From contig WHUZ01000035.1 of the NCBI GenBank assembly GCA_015179045.1, positions 542,547 to 606,546 on the forward strand: a DNA stretch of 64,000 nucleotides, in the 5' to 3' direction. The notes under the pieces are model-generated. The model was not told the origin of the DNA, made no database searches, and was given only the letters and a program-made list of their open reading frames with translations. Positions 11,794-24,970 of the stretch are shown in pieces; the stretch's first letter is position 1; the number at the start of each line of letters is the position of its first letter. The position numbers were made by a program, and so were the translations under genes. The stretch comes from Kalaharituber pfeilii (taxonomy: Eukaryota > Ascomycota > Pezizomycetes > Pezizales > Pezizaceae).

Positions 11794-12876
11794 CTTCTTC
11801 GCTTAGCATCTTTCACCAAACGATTAGCATCTGCTTCTAAGCTGTTGAATTGCTCGGTAATGAGTTAGGCGAGAGCTGGCAGACGACAATACGGGCCCCA
11901 TCGGATGCTGTAGGAGAAAGGTGAGCGCGTGTCATGAGTGTCGAGTCGGAAACGGTCCTGTTCTTCCTAACGTGGGGAGTGTTCAAGCAGCTTGTGGAAC
12001 CTCATCTGTAAAACCAAGACTCTGCCGACACTAACAAAGGATGGAAGAATGATTCAGGGGAGGCAATGCCCGCTAGGCGGGACAGACAGCAGCGTGCAGA
12101 AGGCAGCTGGTGCATGCCAGCGGTATATTGGCAGAGTGTTCACGGCCGTTAAGACGACAATTGTAAGGCGGAGGCCGGCGGATGCGTGAGTTAGCATTGC
12201 CTTACACGAGACCGCTCCACAAAACGCCTACTTTCCACGCTGCCGCAATGCCGCGAGCCCCCACCGCCGCCGAAGCCCAGACAAGCCCTGGCCCCAGATA
12301 AACCCTGCAAAGCATCACACCTTTTGGCCTGCGAGAGGCCTCTCCCGATAGCTCCCAATACGTATTCCTGCGCTGTACAGCACAGTACATCTGCCGTCCG
12401 CGACGTCCTCCACGGCTTCGACCCTCGCTCGTCTGCGAAGCGCAGCGCACACGCACTAGGGCACACCACACCCGCAGCCCGGATCCGCTCATGACGGCGC
12501 GCAAGGTCTGAGCCAGCAACCGAACAAGCGTGTCAAACCTGCATCGATACTGCTCAGCGAGGATTTATCTTCATGGTCGCCCCCGAATCTGAAAACTTGT
12601 GATCGAATCGGAATTTTGTCGCTCCCTTATTCCACCCCCCCGCCGCCTTCCCCCTCCCAACAATCTTCTTCACCCATTCACCCCTCCCCCCTCCCCCGTG
12701 ACAGCTCAGACCCGACGGACGGGCTCAGAAGCGAGGTGGACTTAGACTAGACGAGCAGAGGTTTTAAAGTGCCTCAGATCCCTTGTCCCTCGCGCAATCC
12801 GAACCTCAACCCGCCACATCGCGCAGCACCAGTTCCATTCTTGTCCGGCAGAAGCAGGAACAACCACGAGTTCACC
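11794..12876. promoter_or_regulatory. GC-rich spacer and cyclin 5' leader
   Basis: A GC-rich block (12180-12520) gives overlapping open frames on the minus strand that are composition artefacts. From about 12620 to 12700 the plus strand is very C/T-rich, the pyrimidine-rich 5' leader common upstream of fungal housekeeping starts. The following ATG sits in the good context TTCACCATGTCC. Confidence 0.45.
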
Positions 12877-14304
12877 ATGTCCAAGGAGTACTCACAATGG
12901 ATCTTCACGGAGGAAGAGTTGACTCGGACGCCGTCTGCCCTGGAAGGCATGAGTCTGGAGGAAGAGCGAGAAAAAAGAGGAAAAGGCTGTAACTTTATAT
13001 TACAAGTCGGGATTGCCCTGAAACTCCCACAGCTGACCTTGTCAACGGCATCAACATTTTTACACCGCTTCTACATGCGGCACTGTCTCCAAAAACATCA
13101 CTACTATGTGAGTTTCGATTCTATATTCTCTTTTATCCCAAGCTGTACAGATTTCTTCTTCGATGATGGACTGTTGGTCGGCTAATGCACGCCATCATCA
13201 TTCCGGTATGACAACATAACTAACTTCATTTATAGGACACAGGTGCAACTGCATTATATCTCGCTACCAAAGTCGAGGAAAATATGCGCAAGTTTGAACA
13301 ATTGATAACGGAATGTGTCCGAGTGGCACAAAAGAACCCCCATCTGATAGTCGACAAAGAATCGAAGGAATTCTGGAAATGGAGGGATGTGATCATAGAG
13401 AAGGAAGAGCTACTACTGGAAGCGATCTGTTTTGATATGACCTTTGAACAACCTTACACATTATTGATCAGCTTCTCCCATCAACTGAAGTTTGAAACAA
13501 AGCTTCTCATGAAGACAGCATGGAGCTTTGTTAATGACAGCTACATGACGATGCTATGCCTACTGTTTCCTGCCCGAACTATTGCTGCTGCTGCCTTATA
13601 TTGTGCGGCAAAACATTGCAAAGTTAATTTTCAAGATCAGGACAACAAGCCATGGTGGGAGATAGTTGGAGTCAAGATTAAAGATATTAAGCGGGCGTGT
13701 AATTACATGGCTTCTGTCTATGAGTACGTAACTCTTTCGTTGCAACATACCAACTTTCTATGATAGAATACAAATTTGTGAGATGTAATTTTTTTCTGAC
13801 ATCAGATTCTATAATAGGAACAATCCATTGAAGAACGATATTGTCCGTTATGTTAGCACCCCTGAGTCTGGAGAAAGTAGCACCACCCGAGCACGAAGTC
13901 AAAAAACTCCAGCGGAGGTGTCACCATCCTACAGTTCTCAGCCAACCTATTCGAATGGCAGCCGAGGTAGCAGCATAGACACTGGATCTGTTGCGGGAAA
14001 GCGGATGAGAGAAGGCTCAGAGGAAGGAGAGGAAGTTTCAACGCCCGTCAAAAAGCAGAAAATGGAGGGACTACCACAGACACCAGAGAGTGTCAAAAAG
14101 CGGAGATCGAGTAGTCGGGATTCCGAAACTCAAAGAGTTGATTCCAGTGGAGTAAAGGGTGGGCGGGCCAAAGATAGGGACCGGGACGTACCAGCATTCA
14201 CAAACGGGAACGGTGAGTCACGTGGTCGGGCCTCACCGGCACCGACACGGACCGATCCGCCACCTACCATGGATGAAGATCTATCGGAAGGTGAAGTTGC
14301 TTAG
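12877..14304 (+). CDS. Cyclin K/T-type cyclin (Pch1-like, transcriptional CDK partner)
   Basis: Three exons: 12877-13107, 13236-13723, 13806-14304; 405 aa. Cyclins of this class activate Cdk9/Ctk1-type kinases that phosphorylate the RNA polymerase II C-terminal domain and promote elongation. The start region (QWIFTEEELTRTPSALEG) and the first cyclin box (about residues 30-150: FILQVGIALKLPQLTL, FLHRFYMRH, ATALYLATKVEEN) are intact. A second box follows to about residue 240 (RTIAAAALYCAAKHCKV). The tail (about residues 260-405) is Ser/Pro/Arg/Glu-rich and disordered, with KKQKMEG and an acidic SEGEVA end. The conserved pairing Lys/Glu are present in ATKVEE. Against S. cerevisiae Ctk2 this looks closer to Pch1/cyclin K because of the extended N-terminal motif, but the paralogue cannot be settled by eye. 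Confidence 0.88.
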
Positions 14305-15540
14305 CTCTCAACTTAGACCCTCCGCTATTTCTCTCTTTCTCTTTGCAGTTTCTCTCATTTTTTTCCTTCTGCATTTTTTTCATTCCTTACTGGGTTTCTG
14401 TAATTGTACGAAAAGACATGCCTATTTCTCACGCTTTCTATTTCCAAATTTCTATCTGTTCTTCCTGGGTAGATTGGGGCCGGAAAGGGGGGTTTAGGGG
14501 TGGCTGCACTGTTGCTTTGCTGCATTTTTTTCCTTTTTAATCCTTCCTAATACCATGCCTACCCACCCCACCCCCCTCTATCTCTCTTTGTCTTTACTGT
14601 CAGATGAGACTGTTCTTTATTATCTCCTCATGGTAGTCTGGAAGGCAGGAGAGCGGTAGTGAGGTTGAGGAAGGGACACGATCTTATATATATAGCTTGG
14701 ATTCTATTTTGTTCTATTCTGTTTTGAACCCTGGGCGAACAAAAGATCTAATCAAAAAATTGGGGGCATTGTTATTTTTTCTTTATCGATTTGCTTGCAG
14801 TTTATGTTCTCTCGCGGAATATTCGATGGTTTCTTGGGGTATCTGCGTTTCTCCGATCTTGATCATTTGTTTGTGTTGTCTGCTTTTTTTGCGATTCGTC
14901 ATCATCGGATATTCATCTTGCGCTTTCTGGTTGTCTGACGACTTACTTCTTTTTACCTCTCTGTCTACTGGCTTCTTTGGAAGCCAGTAGAAGCTTCTTG
15001 TCCATAACGTTTTATTGTTTTTTTCACTATCCTTCATTCGTATGGTTAACTCCAACGCGTCCTACTCTGAATAAGGAATAAGGATGTAGAGTTAACCTTC
15101 ATACATATACTCCACCCTTATTAACGCATGTAGATACTTTATGTCCTTTTCTTTGTATTCTTCCTTTTCCGTTTAGCTAATCCTTTTTCTATTCGTATTC
15201 ATAGGTTTATTTGCTATACGTGCGCCCCATGACCTTACTGATACTTAGCTTCGTTCATTCTCTATTTGGAGCATTCAAACCCCCTTGATTATATATTCTG
15301 TTTGTCCTGCGTGTATGTATGTTCATGCATCATGTACTCTCAAGATGAATGAAGTAGGAAAGTCGCTATTGCCATGTATATATATACGTGTGTGTGTCTA
15401 CCCGGGCTAGCCGGCCTCCAGGGCATGAACCTGTATATATGGTGTATCATGTACTCATATGCGTATTTCCCTACATTTGCCCGTTGTGTATCAAAAGCTG
15501 GAACGTAATACAACCTCTTGAACAAAGTTTCTATCATTGC
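14305..15540. other. T-rich 3' flank of the cyclin gene
   Basis: T-rich sequence with hydrophobic pseudo-frames in several phases; no gene motif. Probably includes the cyclin 3' UTR and terminator. Confidence 0.5.
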
Positions 15541-15640
15541 AATTCCCTTCCCCCCCTCCAGTCTCGAACCAGACTACCGTTTCCCCCCTCCTCTCCCCTC
15601 TCTCTCTCTCTTTGTCTCTCTCTCTCACATCACACATGTC
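15540..15640 (+). repeat. CT-rich low-complexity tract
   Basis: C/T-rich, ending in imperfect CT dinucleotide runs (about 15590-15628). No coding value. Confidence 0.7.
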
Positions 15641-15884
15641 CCCTCAACCATTTTCCAAGCACACCAATATATGCCGCAACCTTGTGTTTTCTCTTTTTTT
15701 TTTTTTAACTCTATTTTTTATTGTCCAGCACTTCGGTTTTTTCCATATTACAATTTTTACCGATGAAGCCGAACGGTTTATTTATACATACATAGGCTAT
15801 CTACTACTTAGAGTTACCCTACAGATTATTGCATAATATGAACTTCTATTCTGAGCACGGAAAAAAACGTTCTATACATTATTA

Positions 15885-16072
<188 letters not shown>

Positions 16073-16143
16073 TTTAATTTTTTTTTTTTAATTTTTTTTT
16101 TTTAGATTTTTTTTTTTAGATTTTTTTTTTTAGATTTTTTTTT
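16073..16143. repeat. T-tract array with TTTAGA spacers
   Basis: Four to five T-runs of 9-12 bases separated by AA or AGA, directly abutting the ATT microsatellite. The regular spacing makes it a 14-base degenerate tandem repeat. Confidence 0.85.
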
Positions 16144-18512
16144 CTCCGGTACCTACTACGGTAGTTTCAAGCTTAACAACGAACTAAAGTTGGAAACTTT
16201 CTTTGACAACAATTTGTGGACGTATGAAAAAGGAAACACAAACCCAAAACATTCACTCATACATTTCCATGGGCTGTTCATCCCGCCAGCAGTCCCATCA
16301 TCGACACATTCCCGCCCCCCACGTTCAACCTGCTGGGGCCACATGTTATATATATATCAGCTATGTCGCTACAGGTAGGGCAGTCAATGTTATGTATCAT
16401 CTATCATTGCCCCATCGTTGTCATGCACGTTCGCTTCGCTCCTCCTTAAAAACCCAACCCGCACACCACCACACCCTTCCATAAATTGCATTACACCACG
16501 ACAACAACCTACCCAATTACTCTTGGATGCGCCATACAGCAGTAGTTCCATGAGCGATCAATCAATTATGTAAGTAAGAACCCAACTGCACTAATCTACA
16601 CTAAGCCGCTGCATTCTAAAGCCCTACTTCGACCTTCCTCTCTAGTCCACAGCCAATAACAGCATAGTTAGTCCTGCATCCAAATCGGGCATTTCCCAAT
16701 CCGGCGGATGTATTTCAGCCAGAGCAAGAAGGGCTTTGTGGGGGTGCAACTGAGGTCACAGATACCTAATGTGTGGGAGAATTGCAACAATGTTATTGTG
16801 CTTCAAAACTACCTATCTCTATTCCAATTAAACAATCCAGTCCAGTTTTCCTGCAGTACTCCAACTTAGATTAATAAATTTCTTTACTTTCCTTACAGAA
16901 ACCATCAATGTCCCGGCTTTCCAATCTTATTTTGTTCTCATATCCCTATCTTGACTATTAGATGCCTATAAAAATTACAATTGGTTAACGCTTTTAAACT
17001 CAACCAAGGCCTCGGGTGTTCATGGTCTTCTGTCCTTTATAGACCCAAACTCTAGGACTGATTGTTGCCAATTTTTAAATTGGTAACGGAGTGAACTATA
17101 GGTTGATAACTAGGACAAAATATTGCTAATTACTATATCTTCGAGAATATAGAGTAGACATTACATGACTATTATGTAATCTCTATTCTACCATAGAGCA
17201 TTAGAATAACGACGTGGCTTCTGTGCCAAAAGATCCTTATCAATTGGAAAATCCACAGTTCACAAGCCACAGGGTATGACTTCGGATAAGACCATGGTGG
17301 ACTTAACGAAAAAAACAATTTTCCGCCAAGCGAACACTATAAAAGATACGATATTCTAAAGATCTGGCACTGGTATCATTTGTTCCATTCAGTCGGCTAT
17401 CCTCCATAGCATCCTCAAGGCTCGTGTGGCAGAGCAATGAAGGGTCTGGTTTACGAGGCTGATTAAGTTAAAGGACCCATAATAACTGCATTATGAGTGC
17501 TTTAGGAGGCAAATTATTAACCCCCCCTTCCTTTTCTTCCAATCCTCATCTGCTATCTACGGGGAATAGTCCGATCTACTCCTGCGATTTTGGTCACGCC
17601 TTCGGCACTAGTGTTAACTACGAATATTCCGAAGTAGCCAAATGGGGATGAACAAAATCCACAAAACTTGACTGCAATGGCCAATGGCTCAAGCACACTG
17701 ATAGGTCCCTCGGGTGAAATTCAAGTATGGATGCCTAGTCCTGCATTGAGAATTCCTATTGACTTTCAAGGACAGGCCCAAATCCTCATCTTTCACACCA
17801 CAATTTCTGCTGCTATTGTAACTGAGGGAACTAGCCTATTAACTCCCACAGTGTCCACACCCACAGCCAAGGTCGACCCAGGCCCCAAAACGAAGTAGAT
17901 GATAATAACAAGTGGTGGCGGATTAGTAACGAAAAAGTGAAAGAAGCAAAGACTGAGGATGTTCTTTCTGAGCAAAACAAAGTATAATTATTGTTCTTTG
18001 AAAGAATAAGAGAAGATCAATAGACAGTGTTGGATGCCTCTACTGTATGATCCTGGTTCTATATCACTATCCAGGTTTTCATGTCAATGTCATTGTTGAC
18101 TTGCTGTTTTGGAAGCGGAATTGGGCCTGTATATACATCCATACGCAATGTTCACGAAGCCTCTTCCCTAGTGTACAAACTAATATGCGTTTTTACTAAG
18201 AAAACTGTATAATCTCATAGGTGGAACTGTACTTTTATTCTCTTTTACATGAAAAGGTACTTCGTGAGAATGACTACCTGAAATGGATAGAAGACTAGTG
18301 TCAAAGTCAACGGCAGAGCTCAATCAAGCTAGTGCACTCTGAAACCAACTAATTTGGAGCTTCTTCACTGAGCTCTCTCCACTGACGACTACGATTCTGC
18401 CGCACCAATCCTTACCCACTACCACTTATATTGACATGCAACCCTATCCCATTACGAACCTCCCCAATTTCACAAAAGAGGTTTCACACCGATATTCATT
18501 CCTTGAACAACA
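16144..18512. other. Gene-free region
   Basis: No supportable gene. Short open frames (16190-16484, 17668-17898) have no recognised motif. AT-rich with scattered stops; base composition is unremarkable. Confidence 0.5.
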
Positions 18513-19335
18513 ATGACCTCGGCCATCGCAGCCAATTACCGGCTCATCGACATCGACGCCCTAGACCTCGACACGCACTTCTGGCCGGAGCTGCTACATC
18601 CACAGCTGCCATCTGTGCTGCTGGTGGAGATCCAGGGATATACGATCCAGTGCGGGCAGTTCCTGCAGTGCAGGTAGCAGGAGGCAGTGCTCAGGTTTGC
18701 GTTTGAGAAGGTGCCGTATGGGGCGACAAAGCTGGGAAGGTGAAACTGAAGCATTGATTTCCATTTTAGCTATCTATAAGTTTTCCATACTCATGTTTTT
18801 TCCCTCTGGGACTTCCACTCTAAGGACCTCATGGAGTTACATTTAGGGTCAGGAAAAACTTATTCTGGGCCTCAGGAGAAAGGGGGTTGAAGCTGGGGGA
18901 ATCGAGGATGATTTTCTTCTAGAAATCCTTTCGCGTGATTTCTCCGATGTCCTGATACCGCACTTGTCGTCTAACCTGACACTCCCACTATTTCTCTGAA
19001 CCCCGCATAGTCCTCTATAACGCGTGGCAACCCATAAAACTAAGCTAATCTAAACTTCTATCCAGAACCTGCACCTCCAAACCGTATTGGAAATCCTCTC
19101 TTCTATCAAATCTGTTGAAGTGAACGCCATCCTCTCCAAGATAACCGAGCTTCCAACGGCACCGAGCTCCTCGGCGTTCTGACAAAGAACATTTTTCAAG
19201 GCGATGAAGGATACCAGCTCGGGCGCTGGATCTGAAGCAAAGATGAGTGTGCTGCTCAGCTGGCATGTGAATGTTATTGACATAGAGGGGGAGGGAAGCA
19301 TCTTCAGGTGCATGACGGACCGCAGGACAGTGTGA
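18513..19335 (+). pseudogene. Broken ARPC5-like gene (Arp2/3 complex 16-kDa subunit)
   Basis: ARPC5 is the small subunit of the actin-nucleating Arp2/3 complex. The first block (18513-18750) opens with ATG and ANYRLIDIDALDLD and continues to QEAVLRFAFEKVPYGATKLG, but an in-frame TAG sits at 18675-18677 exactly where the family has an Asp/Asn. A block with stops (about 18745-19065) resembles an intron. The second block (19066-19335) reads LHLQTVLEILSSIKSVEVNA, then slips to another frame for GTELLGVLTKNIF (about 19152-19195), and slips back for KAMKDTSSGAGSEAKMSVLL and the conserved end CMTDRRTV-stop. The exon 1/exon 2 phase also fails by one base. So there are one stop and three frame faults over a gene whose two ends are well preserved. 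Either a young pseudogene or, for some faults, sequence error. Confidence 0.75.
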
Positions 19336-19830
19336 GTAAGGATGGCCAGGTGTTGTGCATGTGGTATGAGACGCAGGTAATATTATATTACTGTGGTGCA
19401 CGGGATGATGCAAGGTCGGGAACGAACTAGTGCCCTTAAAATAGCTAAGGAATGTATGGTACTAGGAGCGGCTGGATGTGAAATCAAGTCAAATCATAAC
19501 ATACCAATCTCCCAGCGGTCCTATGCAACGCAAAACACTTGACAGTAGTATGATGGGTACTCGAGTACATATCACACATAGGATTGCATAATATATACAT
19601 CCAATTAATTTGATTTGATATATATTGATCCCCAGGAACATTCAAGAATGATGTGTCATACTTGGCTGGAGAAAAATAAACATAGTTGCAATCCGCTTGG
19701 CGAGCAACAGAAGTAATCAATACCAAGGCATCATGAAATCATGCAAGGGCTCATTTCAATTCCGTCTTTTATAAGTCCCCTGTCCACAGATAGAGTACCA
19801 ATGGAGTAGAGTAGAATAAATTATGCCACT
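19336..19830. other. Spacer between ARPC5-like remnant and 7TM gene
   Basis: AT-rich, with a minus-strand open frame (19484-19726) lacking recognised features. Contains the 3' flank of the leftward 7TM gene. Confidence 0.45.
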
Positions 19831-21401
19831 TCAAACAGGGGTTTCAGGTGAGACTGATCTCACCACCCATACCATATGCCCATCCACTTCAGCTAGTACA
19901 ACCCGAAGACGGTGATAATCCGGACTTTGTATTTCCCTCGGTGTGGCTCCCTTGTCGACAGTGGTCACCCTATTATCACCATCTGGAACACCCTCGCCAG
20001 TTGCCAGACTCTCGATATCAGGCAATTCCTTATCCACATTGATATCATCATCCCTCGTATTGAGAGCACCCGCTGCAGAAAGTGTTTGTGCACTTCTCAG
20101 CAACAACCCTGATCTGGCATGATCTTCACCGTCTCCACCATCTCCGGCCCTGGGTGCCCCAATAATCTTCTCAATCAATGTTTTGGTCTCAACCTGACTC
20201 AGATCGGAATCCCGCATCCGAACAAGGTATTGTTCCGTATCTAGTGGATGGAGAAGCAACTTTGCACTCATGGGCGCGCAAGCAAGAATTATGGCCAGTG
20301 CAATCTCAATTTGTGACCAACCAATTGCCTGGGGGACAGAGACGTTCCGGAGGAGAGTAGCAAAGCGAAGCGCGGATGCAACGATTACAAATGCACCGAA
20401 AAAATAGAGAATGTAGACGCCAACCTTTTGCCTATGAGTGAGACTTGCACGGAGAAGTAGTGGCACGGGAACTGCAAGAACGAGAGTGTTAGTTACAATG
20501 TTGGAGGCTCCAGATGAGTATGTCAGAAGGGTCCGTCGGGTGCACTCGGCTAAGTCGTGTTAGATAAGTTAGAACTCTCTGCACATGCTGTGAAAGGCAC
20601 TTACGATTCTCATTTTGCAGGTTCCAGAACTCATAAATGGGTATGCAGCTGAGGAACAGTGCAAGTACACATAATATGAACGCACAGATACAAACGCCAA
20701 AGGTGACTCTGAGATATAACGTTATGTACTTTGTCTGTTTTCTGTTAGATATTAGCTGACTGAATGACACATTATTCCAGATAGAGAAGAGCAATCCAAA
20801 TGATCAACCTACGCGATACGCCCATACAAATAAAGCATGCTGAACTTCACCAAATAGATGCTGGACTGCGAGTTAATCTTTGTTCAAGAAATATCTTTTC
20901 GCGGGAATCCCAACCTCACAAGATAAAAAATTTCGCACACGAGAGTGAGCTTCAAGCCAAGTATTATTTTTCCGACCCGTCGATCTTCATCTTCTTGGAT
21001 TGTTTGTGCCGTCCATGAAAAGCTGGTGTGCCCTGGCCATAAATTAGCAATCATCTAGCTGTCAACGGCACGAGATCATTCTCACCTAGGTAGTCAAGCA
21101 GGCAAAATAACAACTGGTTCGCAACCAAAAAAAAAACAGCCACGGCAACACACAAATCATCCCACCAAAACTTTGTACGAAACCGTTTCCGTGAAAACAT
21201 CCGTAGCACCACTGCAACAATCGCAAATACGACCATAAATTGCGCGGCAATACGGAGTTGCGACGTTCTACCAAACATTGACTTTGAGAAGAAGTTTGGT
21301 ATTCCTTTTATCTCTGTAAGCTCTTTCCCACTGGTATCCCACTCGTCCCAAGCAGCCTTTGAGTTGTTGAAGTTGAAAGTGTAGTCAACATCGTCTGCCA
21401 T
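19831..21401 (-). CDS. Fungal 7TM rhodopsin-domain integral membrane protein
   Basis: Five exons on the minus strand: 21401-21086, 20993-20920, 20865-20813, 20741-20605, 20549-19831; 432 aa. The seven helices lie in order around RIAAQFMVVFAIVAVVL, WWDDLCVAVAVFFLVANQLL, LKLTLVCEIFYLSSIYLVKF, FGVCICAFILCVLALFLSCI, GASNIVTNTLVLAVPVPLLL, VGVYILYFFGAFVIVASAL and EIALAIILACAPMSAKLL. The WWDD after TM1, the SNIVTN and VPVPL motif in TM5, and RQKVGVYILYFFGAF in TM6 are signatures of the fungal rhodopsin-like domain (Fung_rhodopsin, PF20684), shared with many Pth11-like proteins; there is no CFEM domain. The C-terminal 130 residues are hydrophilic and probably cytosolic. Ligand and role are unknown; family members are presumed surface sensors. 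Confidence 0.88.
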
Positions 21402-24400
21402 AACATCGACAAACCGATCCCTTGGATAATTGATTTTGGTATACCGAGGAATGGAAAGGGTGTTTCAAAAATAAATAAAAGCAGGATAGAAAAAATACCG
21501 TCAACGGTACGGTTGGTAAAACAGTGGAATCAAACACTGAAAGAAACAAAAGCGAACACAAGACGCTAATGAGAATTCCAGCTCTCTGAGAGGTGAATAT
21601 TGAAGAAAAGAAGATGCATGTACACCCTAATTGGGAGCTTATTGGGTATAAGTGAAAGGAAAGAACATCTCAAGGAGCACCCGATTAGCGAGATTTCCCG
21701 CTGCTGCACACTATTGACCGGGTTTATTGTGAAATATCACGACCAGATACCTCGCGAAAGGTCCGTGAGGGTGCATCATATCATAGTTCTGAAACGTCCG
21801 CCAAGAGTATTCCTCCATGAACCCTGAGAGTGTAACATCATGAAACTAGATTCTTCAGTTTCAGCAATTTGCCGAGTTTGAGTAAAGCAAGGATTTCATA
21901 TCAATTTCCAGCAGCGTCTGTGGCAATACTGGTGAGCCCTTGCGGGAGGTCATAGTTCGGATGTTTCCATGCGGTGGAACACTATCCTTCATTCTTAGAG
22001 ATCTCCGTTCTAGACGCCTGCAGCCATGCCAAGCGTGGCGGTGCGCGACGTCTACAGTAGACAGTTCGAAACCCCCCGTTTCTACATCTAGAACTTTGGA
22101 CCGCTATAGCACCTCAACGAACACTCGGATTTTATTGTTAAAGGTATCTATTGATAGCTGAAAGTCTCTACTTTACCTTAATACCATAAGTCCTTTAAGA
22201 AATGCACAAGATGCATTGGCTAATGAGAGGGGTCCTGCTAAGCCAATATCTTGGCGCCGATGTAACAAATTCTGATGCGAACAAATGTAGTGTTACTACT
22301 ACATAATACTTCAAGCAGTGCTTGCATTACGACAAGTAGGTTGTGTCCTCGTGCTCTGGCAGACTCTGTATGTTGACATTCTACAAGTCTTTGCTATCTC
22401 CTCGAAGAGTTCCATCAATAAAACTTCATGTATTTAAGGGACAATTATTTTTCTGATGTATAGCATTTGCATATTGCATCAGCTTTTCTGGATTTAATGG
22501 GACATGACCAAAATGCCAAAAGACGCCTCCAACATGAAAACAATAAAATCCAATAAAGAATTTGTATTACTGATAATTTCAATTTGTGCTCCTACTAATT
22601 GGTGAGGCATCATCAATTGCAAAGCCTTTCGTAGTCCACAAGGAAGCAATTATGTCAACAAAGCTGAAAAAATGCAACACTCCTGCTTTTCTGACCCCTG
22701 TCAGTTTAAAATTTCACTGGTCTTCTGAGCCATCTAGACCGCACCCTTCCCTCCTGTCCTAATTGAGTTTGCAAAACTCTTTTTTTTTTTTTTTTTTTTT
22801 TTTTTTCCGTGAGCCTCTTTACCCTTGCAGGCACAAAGAAAGGAGGCTGTAGAGCAAAATGTGTTAGTACAAGCCAAGACGAACTACAAAGGTTCCTTGG
22901 GCCCGGTGCTGGGAAGGCGGCGGAGATTGGAGGTAGTCGGTGTTACGGCGATATGAAGCCAGCTGGCTTGAAGGCTGGCACCGGTGCTGAAAATTGACCG
23001 CTAGTTTTGCAGTTGTGTTCGCCCAGTCGCCTGCTATGTGTATAAAGTTTCTGCGCGCGATGCAAGGCAGGCGTGAGTGTTCTCGTTCGAAAACCCCATT
23101 GGAGCGCGCTGCTTTCGGACGTGCGCAGTCAAGAGGTGGCGTTTTTTACTCGATTGCGTGACTTAGGTACATACTTAGCACTTCTCAAGAGCCCCGATTG
23201 CCTATTTCAGCAGTTGAACTCTGCTCCACAGCGCGACCAGGGTGCCGAGACCGTGTACCGGTACCGGTACCAGTAAAGTAACTTTAGGGCACAGCACGAA
23301 CAATTAAGTGCATGATCGAGACTACAGTGCATGTATGCACGTAGACATCAGCTCATCTTGCACATTCTGATTGCATTCCTTGCGCTGGAAGGTGCTCTGA
23401 ACTTCGCTACGCCTGAAGCTGAGTATTGAGCCTCTCAGACCAGCCCCACATACCCTGGACCAGGTTGAGCAGTACAACAGGACTATGAGTAACGATAACA
23501 GGCCGTTCTAGTAGGCTTTTAGACTGACCAAAGCACTCGAAGATGGAACCCCATGTCACATACCTCGTACTGTACTTGTAACCAATCGCAATGCGCGGCT
23601 TGCCCTTGGCGGCATTACCGTGCTCTGTCGTTTCGAAACGTCATCAACAATCACTCCGGCTTTGCATATTCGGAGGCTCCAGTATGTATACCCGCCTATT
23701 CTCATCGTTATGAAGCTTGCAGTCCACAGTGGGCGCTGAATTTTGGAGGCCGCCGAATTTGCTCAAATCGATCGGACTCCTCAGCTCGAGCCTGTGGACT
23801 CCTTCCCGCGTAATTTTCTAGTCAGTATAATTCATAGCGGCCATGAAAGTATCAGTATATCTCTGCTGTTGATATGTAACCAGACTGACGGATCACTTCA
23901 TACCGTTACATTAGTACCGTACAACTGACTACCATGCTAATGGGTGAGACCCTAACACCCAACTCAACCTCTTTTTAGTATCTTCCTCATGGCTGTAAAC
24001 ATCTGGACAAACAGCTTGGCTCTTCTTGCAATCGGACTATACTCTTCTTATTCTTCTTGTAGGTATTTTCTGAGAACAAGGTTAGCACTGCTTGCCCTAC
24101 TCCGGGTGTGAGGCTCTGGGATCAGCGCAGCCTCGAAGCAACTGATATATCCCAATCCAGTTGCATAGATGAGGTTCAGTAGAAAATGAAGCAAAAAGAG
24201 AAATATGTTTTTCATCAATAAGTGGGGATATATCGTCCTTGAGCCTTTAATTTGCAGGTTCTCATAGCTCATCTCAATGCCGCCAACGGCGTACAGAGCT
24301 GTATGAAGACATAATATGTCCAAGTCAGCGTCGAATATACTTCCGTTGGGAACGAGGAAAGTGGTTTATTACAACACCTCAAAGGACTAAAGACACCGGT

Positions 24401-24910
24401 ACTAGGTACTTACATGTATATAACTAGGAATGCTAGTAAGCACTAGAACCTGCGGTCACGCAATATCAGTATTTCCAAAAAATTTTCAAAGCAAACCCAA
24501 TTATGACTGCTAGAACACATCATAGCACTTCTGCCTTTCTTCCGGCAGGTAGTAAGATCATCGGCCCACATTCAGCTGTTGATTTTGCAATTGAGTTCTA
24601 ATAGCACACTATAATGCAATTGATAAAAGAGTCGGTTGCTTGAGTCTTCAAAAACAAGGGAGAACAAGTGGGGCAACGCCTGAAGCTATATCAAGCTGGA
24701 AATACAATATGAATGCAGTCACATATTAGCACCTAGCAACTGAATGGTCTTTCTGATATTGAAGTAGTAGTATCTGCTGCTTACGGTGGTAGTGTTACGT
24801 GACAATTGGATCATTGTTGAAGGCACCGTTGGGCGCATGGGGGGGTGCGGGATCTCATGGTACGGTCCAGGGCACCTTCGAGGTCCGATATCCGCTGTTC
24901 TCGTTCTCAG
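21402..24910. other. Gene-free region with poly-T tract and short repeats
   Basis: No convincing gene on either strand. Holds a 27-base T run (22780-22806), a GGTACC triplet repeat (about 23259-23272) and several open frames under 95 codons without motifs or ATG-plus-splice support. Contains the upstream region of the 7TM gene at its left end. Confidence 0.5.
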
Positions 24911-24970
24911 AGTATTCGCTACTACTATAGAGTATTCGCTACTACTATAGAGTATTCGCTACTACTATGA
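24911..24970. repeat. 20-bp tandem repeat, three copies
   Basis: AGTATTCGCTACTACTATAG occurs three times head to tail; the third copy differs only at its last two bases (GA for AG). No spacers, so not a CRISPR-like array. Confidence 0.95.

Noticed and set aside
12191..12519. Overlapping minus-strand frames in GC-rich DNA
   Set aside because: Low-complexity Arg/Gly/Ala composition and no motif; this is the cyclin upstream region.
14697..14990. 97-codon hydrophobic frame after the cyclin gene
   Set aside because: Same T-rich 3' flank effect; no conserved motif.
22007..22094. tRNA-like segment: 7-bp terminal stem GTTCTAG/CTAGAAC and an AGTTCGAAACC box
   Set aside because: No T-arm stem can form around the TTCGAAA loop and no credible D-arm or anticodon arm is present.
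24911..24970. Possible CRISPR-like array
   Set aside because: Contiguous tandem copies with no spacers, in a eukaryotic context.
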